Source: Streptomyces coeruleorubidus
GTDB lineage: Bacteria > Actinomycetota > Actinomycetes > Streptomycetales > Streptomycetaceae
Assembly (NCBI RefSeq): GCF_008705135.1
Contig: NZ_CP023694.1
Location: forward strand, 4,693,001-4,757,000
Direction: 5' to 3'
Length of the DNA: 64,000 nt
The stretch's first letter is position 1; the number at the start of each line of letters is the position of its first letter. Position numbers and translations under genes: made by a program. Below the pieces are notes generated by a model that searched no databases, had not been told where the DNA came from, and saw nothing but the letters and a program-made list of their open reading frames with translations. This document shows, in pieces, positions 52,941 through 60,247 of this stretch.

Positions 52941-53860
52941 CGTCGACAACAGACATGGCCGGACACCCGGACGTCGCGGAGATCTCCGACCTGGCCGAGG
53001 GACTCCTCCCACCGTCCCGGAGCACCGACGTACGCCGGCACCTGGACGGGTGCGAGCTCTGCGCTGACGTCTACGCCTCCTTGGGGGAGATCCGCGGGCT
53101 GCTCGGCACGCTGCCGGGCCCACCCCGCATGCCCGCCGATGTCGCAGGCCGCATCGATGCCGCCCTCGCTGCCGAGGCCCTGCTGAACGCCACCGGGCCG
53201 GAGAGCGCGGAGAGCCATACGCCGGTGAGCACTCCCCGGTCCGCATCCGAGGACGACAGCGGTGCGCATGTTTCACGTGAAACATCGACCCCCGCCGACC
53301 GGCCCGCCGGCCGTCCCCGTTCTTCCACCACCGGCCCGGGCCGCAAGGGCCGCACGCTGAACGGGCGCCGCAGGTTCGCCGTACTGGGGACCGTCTTCAC
53401 CGTCGCCGCCCTGGGACTGGGCTCCGTCCTGCTGTCGTCACTCGGAGACGGCAAGCCCCCGCAGGACACGGCGGGCGGACAGCAAACAGCCCCTGCGGAC
53501 ACCTTCTCCGAGGGGAAGCTGGAGAAGCAGGTCACCGACCTCCTGACGGAGAACCAGGGCAAGAAGGGCAGTTCCCGCACCCCCTTCGGCTCGGCGACAG
53601 CCCCGGGTACCGACCATCCCCAGGTCTTCAGGGCGCCCACAGTGCCCGGCTGCGTCCGCGACGGTATCGGGCGCAAGGACACGGCCCTCGCTGTGGAGAA
53701 CGGCAGGTATCAGGGGAAGAAGGCCATGCTGGTGTTGCTCCCCGACGCCTCCGACGCCACGCGGGTCACCGCCTACATCGTCGATGCGACCTGTGTGGAT
53801 CATTCCGCGACGGCCGCAACCGGCAAGGTCCTTCTTCAGCGCTCGTACCCGTCCGCCTGA
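52937..53860 (+). CDS. rsmA: Membrane anti-sigma factor RsmA, with parS in its coding sequence
   Basis: 307 residues. N-terminal zinc-finger-like anti-sigma domain with HLDGCELC (HxxxCxxC, ~36-43), a disordered linker, one membrane helix (FAVLGTVFTVAALGLGSVLLSSL) and an extracytoplasmic domain with two cysteines. S. coelicolor RsmA holds SigM inactive and binds a [2Fe-2S] cluster, so it may sense redox state. Residues VSRET in the linker are encoded by a perfect parS (53270-53283). GTG at 52937 overlaps sigM. Confidence 0.9.
   Translation: MTSTTDMAGHPDVAEISDLAEGLLPPSRSTDVRRHLDGCELCADVYASLGEIRGLLGTLPGPPRMPADVAGRIDAALAAEALLNATGPESAESHTPVSTPRSASEDDSGAHVSRETSTPADRPAGRPRSSTTGPGRKGRTLNGRRRFAVLGTVFTVAALGLGSVLLSSLGDGKPPQDTAGGQQTAPADTFSEGKLEKQVTDLLTENQGKKGSSRTPFGSATAPGTDHPQVFRAPTVPGCVRDGIGRKDTALAVENGRYQGKKAMLVLLPDASDATRVTAYIVDATCVDHSATAATGKVLLQRSYPSA
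53270..53283. promoter_or_regulatory. parS site, perfect, inside rsmA
   Basis: Perfect GTTTCACGTGAAAC read in the Val-Ser-Arg-Glu-Thr phase, within the disordered linker of RsmA. Confidence 0.92.
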
Positions 53861-53929
53861 GGCACGTCTTCGTCTTCATCCCGCTCGGTACCCGGCACAG
53901 GACCGCATCTCCGTGTGCCCGGACACAGC

Positions 53930-53956
53930 GGGAATGCGCGCCCCTTAGGATCCGTT
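53930..53956 (+). promoter_or_regulatory. Sigma-R-type promoter of trxBA
   Basis: GGGAAT, 17-nt spacer, CGTT: this contains the sigma-R pattern GGAAT-N18-GTT exactly (53931-53956). trxBA is a known sigma-R (thiol-stress) target in S. coelicolor. Confidence 0.85.
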
Positions 53957-54026
53957 GGGTGGGGTGAGAGCTCCGAGAGGAGCTCCCCCCGGTCGAAGAC
54001 GCAGTCCAGAGACGAGGAATCCAGCC

Positions 54027-54995
54027 GTGAGCGACGTCCGTAACGTGATCATCATCGGCTCCGGGCCCGCCGGCTATACGGCGGCGCTCTACACCGCGCG
54101 CGCGTCGCTGAAGCCACTGGTGTTCGAGGGCGCCGTCACCGCAGGCGGCGCGCTCATGAACACCACCGACGTCGAGAACTTTCCTGGCTTCCAGGACGGC
54201 ATCATGGGCCCCGAGCTCATGGACAACATGCGCGCCCAGTCGGAGCGCTTCGGCGCCGAGCTCGTCCCGGACGACATCGTCAACGTCGACCTGACCGGTG
54301 AGATCAAGACCGTCACGGACACGTCCGGTACCGTCCACCGGGCCAAGGCCGTCATCGTCGCCACCGGCTCGCAGCACCGCAAGCTCGGTCTGCCGAACGA
54401 GGACGCCCTCTCCGGCCGTGGGGTGTCCTGGTGCGCCACCTGTGACGGGTTCTTCTTCAAGGACCAGGACATCGCCGTGATCGGTGGTGGCGACACCGCC
54501 ATGGAGGAGGCCACCTTCCTCTCGCGGTTCGCCAAGTCCGTGACCATCGTCCACCGCCGTGACACCCTGCGCGCCTCCAAGGCCATGCAGGAGCGCGCCT
54601 TCGCCGACCCGAAGATCACGTTCGTGTGGGACAGCGAGGTCGCCGAGATCCAGGGCGACCCGAAGCTCTCGGGCCTGAAGCTGCGCAACCTCAAGACCGG
54701 CGAGCTTTCGGACCTGCCGGTGACCGGTCTCTTCATCGCCATCGGCCATGACCCCCGCACCGAGCTCTTCAAGGGTCAGCTCGACCTGGACGACGAGGGT
54801 TACCTGAAGGTGGCTGCGCCGTCGACGCGCACCAACCTGACCGGTGTCTTCGGTGCGGGCGACGTGGTCGACCACACCTACCGTCAGGCGATCACGGCGG
54901 CCGGTACCGGCTGTGCCGCCGCTCTCGACGCCGAGCGCTACCTCGCCGCCCTCGCGGACGAGGAGCAGCCCGAGCCCGAGAAGACCGCTGTCTGA
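54027..54995 (+). CDS. trxB: Thioredoxin reductase
   Basis: 322 residues. FAD site VIIIGSGPAGYTAALYTARA, redox-active WCATCDG, NADPH site IGGGDTAMEEATFLSRF, and the end FGAGDVVDHTYRQAITAAGTGCAAALDAERYL. It reduces thioredoxin with NADPH. GTG at 54027 after GAGGAATCC. A sigma-R-type promoter lies 70 nt upstream; trxA follows 45 nt later. Confidence 0.97.
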   Translation: MSDVRNVIIIGSGPAGYTAALYTARASLKPLVFEGAVTAGGALMNTTDVENFPGFQDGIMGPELMDNMRAQSERFGAELVPDDIVNVDLTGEIKTVTDTSGTVHRAKAVIVATGSQHRKLGLPNEDALSGRGVSWCATCDGFFFKDQDIAVIGGGDTAMEEATFLSRFAKSVTIVHRRDTLRASKAMQERAFADPKITFVWDSEVAEIQGDPKLSGLKLRNLKTGELSDLPVTGLFIAIGHDPRTELFKGQLDLDDEGYLKVAAPSTRTNLTGVFGAGDVVDHTYRQAITAAGTGCAAALDAERYLAALADEEQPEPEKTAV

Positions 54996-55040
54996 CCTCT
55001 CCCTACCCGCCCCACGCACCAACCAGTTAAGGAGCCCGCC

Positions 55041-55373
55041 GTGGCCGGCACCCTGAAGAATGTGACCGACGACTCCTTCGAGCAGGACGTCCTCAAGAGC
55101 GACAAGCCCGTCCTGGTGGACTTCTGGGCCGCCTGGTGCGGTCCGTGCCGCCAGATCGCGCCGTCCCTCGAGGCGATCGCCTCCGAGTACGGTGACAAGA
55201 TCGAGATCGTCAAGCTGAACATCGACGAGAACCCGGGTACGGCCGCCAAGTACGGCGTCATGTCCATCCCGACGCTGAACGTCTACCAGGGTGGCGAGGT
55301 CGCCAAGACCATCGTGGGTGCCAAGCCGAAGGCCGCGATCGTTCGCGACCTCGAGGAGTTCATCGCCGAGTGA
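55041..55373 (+). CDS. trxA: Thioredoxin
   Basis: 110 residues with WAAWCGPCRQIAP (active-site WCGPC) and the cis-proline MSIPTLNVY. Cytoplasmic disulfide reductant fed by TrxB. GTG at 55041. Followed by a parS site and a strong terminator. Confidence 0.97.
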   Translation: MAGTLKNVTDDSFEQDVLKSDKPVLVDFWAAWCGPCRQIAPSLEAIASEYGDKIEIVKLNIDENPGTAAKYGVMSIPTLNVYQGGEVAKTIVGAKPKAAIVRDLEEFIAE

Positions 55374-55403
55374 ACCGGCGGTGCCGTCTAAGCGACGGTG
55401 CAT

Positions 55404-55417
55404 GTTTCACGTGAAAC
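55404..55417. promoter_or_regulatory. parS site, perfect
   Basis: Perfect GTTTCACGTGAAAC touching the trxA terminator. Confidence 0.93.
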
Positions 55418-55418
55418 A

Positions 55419-55452
55419 CGAATGGGCCAACCCGGAAGGGTTGGCCCATTCG
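55419..55452. terminator. Bidirectional terminator after trxA
   Basis: 15-bp perfect stem CGAATGGGCCAACCC / GGGTTGGCCCATTCG, GGAA loop, followed by TTT, between convergent genes. Confidence 0.92.
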
Positions 55453-55466
55453 TTTGACTGCTTCCT

Positions 55467-56084
55467 CTACAACGGGCGCAGCGCTGGCTCCTTCTGTACG
55501 GCTCCCAGGAGCCGGTCCAACGCCATCTCGACGTCTTCCTTCCAGGAAAGCGTCGACCGTAGTTCCAGCCTCAGCCGGGGATACGTGGGGTGCTGCCGGA
55601 CCGTCTTGAAGCCCACTGCAAGGAGATGGTCGGCGGGCAGCACACAGGCCGGTTCCTTCCAGCGGGCATCTCCGAACGCCTCGATCGCTTTGAACCCGCG
55701 ACGCAGCAGATCCTTCGCGACCGTCTGAACCATCACCCGGCCCAGTCCCTGCCCCTGGTACCCCGGCACGATGAACGACGTCATCAGCTGAACCGCGTCG
55801 GGGGAGACGGGACTCGTGGGGAACGCCGTGGAGCGCGGGACATAGGCGGGAGGAGCGTAGAGCACGAAGCCCACCGGTACGTCGTCGACGTACACGACCC
55901 GACCGCAGGACCCCCAGTCCAGCAGAACGGCCGAGATCCAGGCTTCCTTCTCCAGAGCGGACTCGCCCGCCTTTACCGCGGCCTCACCGCTGACCGGGTC
56001 GAGCTCCCAGAAGACACACGAGCGACAGCGCCTGGGAAGGTCCTGAAGGTTGTCCAGCGTGAGCGGTACGAGCCGGCGCCCCAT
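55467..56084 (-). CDS. GNAT-family N-acetyltransferase
   Basis: 205 residues. LTLDNLQDLPRRCRSCVFWELDP at the start and the acetyl-CoA loop GYQGQGLGRVMVQTVAKDLLRRGF in the middle mark a GNAT of the type found next to parB in many Streptomyces. Substrate unknown. ATG at 56084. Confidence 0.85.
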   Translation of the reverse strand: MGRRLVPLTLDNLQDLPRRCRSCVFWELDPVSGEAAVKAGESALEKEAWISAVLLDWGSCGRVVYVDDVPVGFVLYAPPAYVPRSTAFPTSPVSPDAVQLMTSFIVPGYQGQGLGRVMVQTVAKDLLRRGFKAIEAFGDARWKEPACVLPADHLLAVGFKTVRQHPTYPRLRLELRSTLSWKEDVEMALDRLLGAVQKEPALRPL

Positions 56085-56230
56085 GAAGGCTGTTCCTCGC
56101 TTCCTTGGCCTGCCGCGTCGCGGGCGGCTGTCAGAGCGCTCCGTTCCCTGAGGAGGCTGCCGATGAACCCACCGACCGCCCCCAGCCCCAAACCGGCGCT
56201 CACCAGTCCTGTGCGGCTCATCGTTCGCAT
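55973..56230 (-). CDS. Possible small protein with one hydrophobic helix (low confidence)
   Basis: 85-codon frame with a Gly-rich hydrophobic stretch (TGLVSAGLGLGAVGGFIGSLL) and good GC3 in its first half, but the second half overlaps the GNAT gene by 112 nt in another frame. AGGGG lies only 2 nt before the ATG. It may be spurious. Confidence 0.25.
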   Translation of the reverse strand: MRTMSRTGLVSAGLGLGAVGGFIGSLLRERSALTAARDAAGQGSEEQPSWGAGSYRSRWTTFRTFPGAVARVSSGSSTRSAVRPR

Positions 56231-56372
56231 GGCCCCTGCCTTCCTCTCAGAGGTGGTGCCGGGTGGTTGCGCCGTATCCGAACGCATCGTATCCACGATG
56301 CGATTCCGTCGATACCGCCAGAAAGGAAAGAGCGGGCCACGTTCCGGCACACACCGGACATGGCCCGCTCTG

Positions 56373-56381
56373 TCATCCACA
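56373..56381 (+). promoter_or_regulatory. DnaA-box-like nonamer
   Basis: TCATCCACA, compatible with the Streptomyces DnaA box T(T/C)(G/A)TCCACA, just downstream of parB. Isolated, so function is doubtful. Confidence 0.35.
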
Positions 56382-56402
56382 ACAGAGGCTCCTGCCGGAG
56401 GC

Positions 56403-57503
56403 TCAGGACTCGTCCTCCTCGGAGTCGCCCTCCAGGAGACTCTTCTGCAGAACCGGTCCCTCGCCCGGAGCGAGTGAGCCGAGGATCCGCTCAAGGTCCT
56501 CCATGGAGGCGAACTCGACAGTGATCTTGCCCTTCTTCTGGCCCAGGTCGACCTTCACCCGCGTCTCGAAGCGGTCCGAGAGCCGTGTGGCGAGCTCGGA
56601 CAGCGCGGGAGAGACACGAGCACCGGCACGCGGGCCCTTGGGCCTCTGGGCCTTCTGGGGACGCGAACCCATCAGGGTCACGATCTCCTCGACGGCCCGC
56701 ACCGACAGCCCCTCGGCCACGATGCGGTGGGCCAGCCTGTCCTGCTCCTCCGAGTCCTCGACGGACAGCAGGGCCCGTGCATGGCCGGCGGAGAGCACTC
56801 CGGCGGCGACCCGGCGCTGTACCGCCGGCGAGAGCTTCAGCAGACGCAGGGTGTTCGAGACCTGCGGGCGGGATCGGCCGATGCGGTCCGCCAGCTGGTC
56901 GTGCGTGCAGTTGAAGTCCCGCAGCAACTGGTCATAGGCGGCTGCCTCTTCCAGAGGGTTCAACTGGGCGCGGTGCAGGTTCTCCAGCAGAGCGTCCAGA
57001 AGGAGCTTCTCGTCCTCCGTGGCCCGCACGATCGCCGGAATCGCCTCCAGCCCCGCCTCACGGCAGGCCCGCCAGCGACGCTCGCCCATGATGAGCTCGT
57101 AGTGGGCGGGACCCACCTGCCGTACGACGACCGGCTGGAGGAGCCCCACTTCCTTGATGGAGGTGATGAGCTCCGCGAGCGCGTCCTCGTCGAAGACCTC
57201 ACGCGGCTGCCGCGGGTTCGGCGTGATGGAGTCGAGGGGGAGCTCGGCGAAGTGCGCACCCACGGGCGCCGCAGGCGCGGCGGGAGCATTCGGCGGCGTC
57301 GGCTCCTCTGTTTCACGTGAAACAGTTGGCAGGGTCGCCACCTTCGCTGCGGCCACCCCGCGGTCGTTCGGCAGCACGGGCACTGCCGCGGGGGAAGTGG
57401 ACGCGGCGCCCCCCGCCGCAGCCTGGGCCACCGACTTCTCCGTCGGTGCGGCAGGGATCAATGCGCCGAGACCACGGCCCAGCCCCCTCCGTCGCTCGCT
57501 CAC
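56403..57503 (-). CDS. parB: Chromosome-partitioning CTPase ParB
   Basis: 366 residues. Box I-like LDSITPNPRQPREVFDEDALAELITSI, CTP-binding GERRWRACREAG, and a helix-turn-helix (RDFNCTHDQLADRIGRSRPQVSNTLRLLKL) that reads parS. A C-terminal dimerisation domain follows. ParB loads at parS and slides as a CTP-dependent clamp to condense and segregate the origin, mainly during sporulation in Streptomyces. The disordered N-terminal linker contains VSRET encoded by a perfect parS. GTG at 57503 overlaps the parA stop by 4 bp. Confidence 0.97.
   Translation of the reverse strand: MSERRRGLGRGLGALIPAAPTEKSVAQAAAGGAASTSPAAVPVLPNDRGVAAAKVATLPTVSRETEEPTPPNAPAAPAAPVGAHFAELPLDSITPNPRQPREVFDEDALAELITSIKEVGLLQPVVVRQVGPAHYELIMGERRWRACREAGLEAIPAIVRATEDEKLLLDALLENLHRAQLNPLEEAAAYDQLLRDFNCTHDQLADRIGRSRPQVSNTLRLLKLSPAVQRRVAAGVLSAGHARALLSVEDSEEQDRLAHRIVAEGLSVRAVEEIVTLMGSRPQKAQRPKGPRAGARVSPALSELATRLSDRFETRVKVDLGQKKGKITVEFASMEDLERILGSLAPGEGPVLQKSLLEGDSEEDES
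57310..57323. promoter_or_regulatory. parS site, perfect, inside parB
   Basis: Perfect GTTTCACGTGAAAC in the linker-coding part of parB, read as Val-Ser-Arg-Glu-Thr. Confidence 0.93.
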
Positions 57504-58576
57504 TGGATGCCCTCCACCATGCTCGGGTCGTTCTGTTGTGCGCCGATGTGGGCGTGCGTGGCGTCATAGCTGATACCCACGCCCTTCAGCGCGATCTCTC
57601 GTGCCGCCTCAAGGTAAGAGAGGGCACCACTTGATCCAGGATCGTAGGTCAGGACCGTCTGCCCATAACTCGGCGCCTCGGAGATACGGACGGACCTGGG
57701 AATGCTCGTCCGCAGCACCTCGTCACCGAAGTGGGTGCGCACCTCTTCCGCGACCTGGGACGCGAGTCGCGTCCGGCCGTCGTACATGGTGAGCAGGATG
57801 GTCGACACATGCAGGGCGGGGTTGAGATGCCCCCGCACCAGGTCGACGTTACGCAACAACTGACCCAGACCTTCCAGCGCGTAGTACTCGCACTGAATCG
57901 GGATCAGAACCTCCTGGCCCGCCACCAACGCATTGACCGTCAGGAGGCCGAGGGAGGGCGGACAGTCGATGAGGATGTAGTCCAGCGGCTGCTCGTATGC
58001 CTGGATGGCGCGCTGCAGCCGGCTCTCCCGTGCCACCAGGGACACCAGCTCGATCTCCGCACCGGCGAGATCGATCGTGGCAGGGGCACAGAAGAGACCC
58101 TCGACATCGGGGACCGGCTGGACGACCTCGGAGAGCGGCTTGCTCTCCACCAACACGTCGTAGATGGACGGAACTTCGGCGTGATGGTCGATGCCCAGCG
58201 CAGTGGACGCATTGCCCTGTGGGTCGAGGTCGACCACCAGAACTCGGGCGCCGTGCAGGGCCAGTGACGCGGCAAGGTTGACGGTCGTCGTCGTCTTGCC
58301 CACACCACCCTTCTGGTTCGCGACCACCATGATTCGGGTCTGCTCGGGCCGTGGCAGGCCCTCGCCGGCGCGGCCTAGAGCCTCCACCGCCAGTTGGGCA
58401 GCACGACCGATGGGAGTGTCGTCCATCGGAGGCGGTGTTTCACGTGAAACATCCGCCCCCATCGACTCGGTACGGGGACCGGGGACCGGATCGGTCATCG
58501 GTCCCGCGATGTTGGCGTCGGACCGCAAGGATTCACTCTCCTCGACTTCAGGCTCGCAATGAACAGAGCCTCCCAT
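57500..58576 (-). CDS. parA: Chromosome-partitioning ATPase ParA
   Basis: 358 residues. Deviant Walker A ANQKGGVGKTTTTVNLAASLA, switch I VVDLDPQGNASTALG and ILIDCPPSLGLLTVNAL are all present. ParA positions ParB-parS complexes and, in sporulating hyphae, forms filaments that space chromosomes. The first ~60 residues are an acidic, disordered extension containing a parS-encoded VSRET. I chose the ATG at 58576 (MGGSVHCEPEVEESESLRSD) because this segment is, from memory, conserved in Streptomyces. The frame is open back to 58750, but that part has poor GC3 and carries a DnaA box. The ATG at 58498 is another candidate. Confidence 0.93.
   Translation of the reverse strand: MGGSVHCEPEVEESESLRSDANIAGPMTDPVPGPRTESMGADVSRETPPPMDDTPIGRAAQLAVEALGRAGEGLPRPEQTRIMVVANQKGGVGKTTTTVNLAASLALHGARVLVVDLDPQGNASTALGIDHHAEVPSIYDVLVESKPLSEVVQPVPDVEGLFCAPATIDLAGAEIELVSLVARESRLQRAIQAYEQPLDYILIDCPPSLGLLTVNALVAGQEVLIPIQCEYYALEGLGQLLRNVDLVRGHLNPALHVSTILLTMYDGRTRLASQVAEEVRTHFGDEVLRTSIPRSVRISEAPSYGQTVLTYDPGSSGALSYLEAAREIALKGVGISYDATHAHIGAQQNDPSMVEGIQ
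58437..58450. promoter_or_regulatory. parS site, perfect, inside parA
   Basis: Perfect GTTTCACGTGAAAC, in the VSRET phase, in the N-terminal extension of ParA. Confidence 0.93.
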
Positions 58577-58630
58577 GTCTTCGGGGTCGTGAACCAGTGA
58601 GGCCTTCCGTTCTGTGGAGAATTCCACCTC

Positions 58631-58639
58631 TGTGGACAA
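58631..58639 (-). promoter_or_regulatory. Perfect DnaA box upstream of parA
   Basis: TTGTCCACA on the minus strand, the Streptomyces consensus, 55 nt before the chosen parA start, with the similar TTCTCCACA 18 nt away. Confidence 0.6.
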
Positions 58640-58734
58640 CTCAGGTCCCTCATCGAGTGACCCGAGAGGCTTACGGTCGCGGGGTTCGGCCGCAGCGCGG
58701 CCACGACTGATGATGCCGTGCAGCAGTGAGCGAC

Positions 58735-58748
58735 GTTTCACGTGAAAC
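58735..58748. promoter_or_regulatory. parS site, perfect
   Basis: Perfect GTTTCACGTGAAAC upstream of parA; the last parS in the window before dnaA. Confidence 0.93.
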
Positions 58749-58878
58749 ACGATGCACAGCAGTCGTTGCCGGATTGTCGCGACACTCCGGCATGCATAGG
58801 TTTGGCAGCTTGTGTGGAGTACGTCTCGTCGTCAGGACGGATCAGCGTCGCCGGAAAAGATCAACGTCCCCAGCGGGG

Positions 58879-59595
58879 TCAGCGTCGGCGGCGGGCACGC
58901 CCCGTGCGAGCCGCCTTGGCGCGCTTCGCGGCGAAGCGCACACCGCCGGGGCTTTCCCCGACCTCGACCCGTACCACCGTGGACATCGGGTCCACCACGC
59001 CCTCTCCGACATGCAGGATGGACGTCTCCACCGCACCGAGCTTACTCAGGGCCGCTGACGCGCTCTTCAGCTCCTCCTCGGCGGCGTCTCCCTTGAGCGC
59101 GAGCATCTCCCCGTACGGACGCAGCAGAGGGATGCCCCACGTGGCAAGGCGATCGAGGGGGGCGACGGCTCTGGCCGTCACGACGTGGACGGGCTGGATC
59201 TTCCCCATGACTTCCTCGGCCCGGCCGCGCACGACGGTCACATGATCGAGGCCGAGCAGCTCCACGACCTCGGAGAGGAAGTTGGTACGCCGCAGCAGCG
59301 GTTCCAGCAGTGTGATCTTCAGGTCCTCCCGGACCAGTGCCAGGGGAATGCCGGGGAGTCCGGCGCCCGAGCCGACATCGCACACCGTCACGCCCTCGGG
59401 CACAACCTCCGAGAGCACCGCGCAGTTCAGCAGGTGCCGCTCCCACAGGCGGGGCACTTCACGCGGGCCGATGAGACCGCGCTGCACGCCCGCCTCAGCA
59501 AGCAGCTCGGCGTACCGCACCGCATCCGCGAAGCGATCACCGAACACCTCGCGCGCCTGCTCGGGCGCGGGGGGAAGCTCCGCTGCCTCCGTCAC
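58879..59595 (-). CDS. rsmG: 16S rRNA (guanine-527-N7) methyltransferase
   Basis: 238 residues. SAM-binding motif VCDVGSGAGLPGIPLAL, ITLLEPLLRRTNFLSEVVELL and VVRGRAEE are typical RsmG/GidB. It methylates G527 of 16S rRNA; its loss gives low-level streptomycin resistance. The C-terminal tail is Arg/Lys-rich (AAKRAKAARTGRARRRR). GTG at 59595 with AAGGACGG upstream. Confidence 0.96.
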   Translation of the reverse strand: MTEAAELPPAPEQAREVFGDRFADAVRYAELLAEAGVQRGLIGPREVPRLWERHLLNCAVLSEVVPEGVTVCDVGSGAGLPGIPLALVREDLKITLLEPLLRRTNFLSEVVELLGLDHVTVVRGRAEEVMGKIQPVHVVTARAVAPLDRLATWGIPLLRPYGEMLALKGDAAEEELKSASAALSKLGAVETSILHVGEGVVDPMSTVVRVEVGESPGGVRFAAKRAKAARTGRARRRR

Positions 59596-59674
59596 GGGGG
59601 ACCGTCCTTCCGTACGCGTCAGCGCACCAAGCGCCGACACCAGAACCACCAGAACTATCAGGCTGACAAACTTC

Positions 59675-59701
59675 GGCCCCGCCTGCGCAACAGACGGGGC
59701 C
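59675..59701 (-). terminator. Hairpin in the jag-rsmG gap
   Basis: 11-bp stem GGCCCCGCCTG / CAGACGGGGCC with one mismatch and a 5-nt loop. Possible terminator of the rpmH-jag transcript or attenuator before rsmG. Confidence 0.5.
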
Positions 59702-59719
59702 GGGGAACGTAGGGGCCGA

Positions 59720-60232
59720 TCAGGCGGGAAGCACGACGACGAAGCGCTGCGGCTCCTCGCCCTCGGACTCGCTGCGCAGGCCCGCGGCCTTGACCGCGTC
59801 GTGCACGACCTTGCGCTCGAACGGCGTCATCGGGTCCAGCTTCACGGCCTCACCGCTGCTCTTCGCCTCGGCCGCGGCCTTGGCGCCCAGCTCGGAAAGC
59901 TCGGAGCGCTTCCGGGCCCGGTATCCCGCGATGTCGAGCATCAGCCGGCTGCGGTCACCGGTTTCACGGTGCACGGCCAGACGGGTGAGCTCCTGGAGTG
60001 CCTCCAGCACCTCACCGTCACGGCCGACCAGCTTCTGGAGGTCGCGGCTGCCCGTGTCGCTGATGATCGAGACAGAGGCACGGTCGGCCTCGACGTCCAT
60101 GTCGATGTCGCCGTCGAGGTCGGCGATGTCGAGCAGACCCTCCAGGTAGTCCGCCGCGATCTCGCCCTCCTGCTCCAGGCGAGTCAGGGTGTCTGCCCCC
60201 TCGGCAGCGGCGGAGGTGGTGCCTTCCGTCAC
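59720..60232 (-). CDS. jag: Jag/KhpB-type RNA-binding protein (KH and R3H domains)
   Basis: 170 residues: acidic lead, KH-II domain (VSIISDTGSRDLQKLVGRDGEVLEALQELTRLAVHRETG) with its GRDG loop, and an R3H domain (DPMTPFERKVVHDAVKAAGLRSESEGEEPQRFVVV). RNA-binding partner of KhpA, linked in other bacteria to envelope growth. 15 nt after yidC. Confidence 0.93.
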   Translation of the reverse strand: MTEGTTSAAAEGADTLTRLEQEGEIAADYLEGLLDIADLDGDIDMDVEADRASVSIISDTGSRDLQKLVGRDGEVLEALQELTRLAVHRETGDRSRLMLDIAGYRARKRSELSELGAKAAAEAKSSGEAVKLDPMTPFERKVVHDAVKAAGLRSESEGEEPQRFVVVLPA

Positions 60233-60247
60233 GGGATGGACTCCTTC

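Larger units (their letters stand above)
58577..58878. other. parA upstream region / parA-rsmG gap
   Basis: 302 nt. Holds a perfect DnaA box TTGTCCACA (minus strand, 58631-58639), a one-mismatch box TTCTCCACA (minus strand, 58613-58621) and a perfect parS (58735-58748). No gene assigned; the parA frame is open through part of it but with low GC3. Confidence 0.6.

Noticed and set aside
50811..53285. 824-codon open frame on the minus strand
   Set aside because: Antisense to the pseudokinase, sigM and rsmA, all of which have clear domains and ribosome-binding sites.
57500..58750. ParA start at the GTG overlapping parS (58750)
   Set aside because: The extra ~58 codons have low GC3, contain DnaA-box-like motifs, and lack a good ribosome-binding site.
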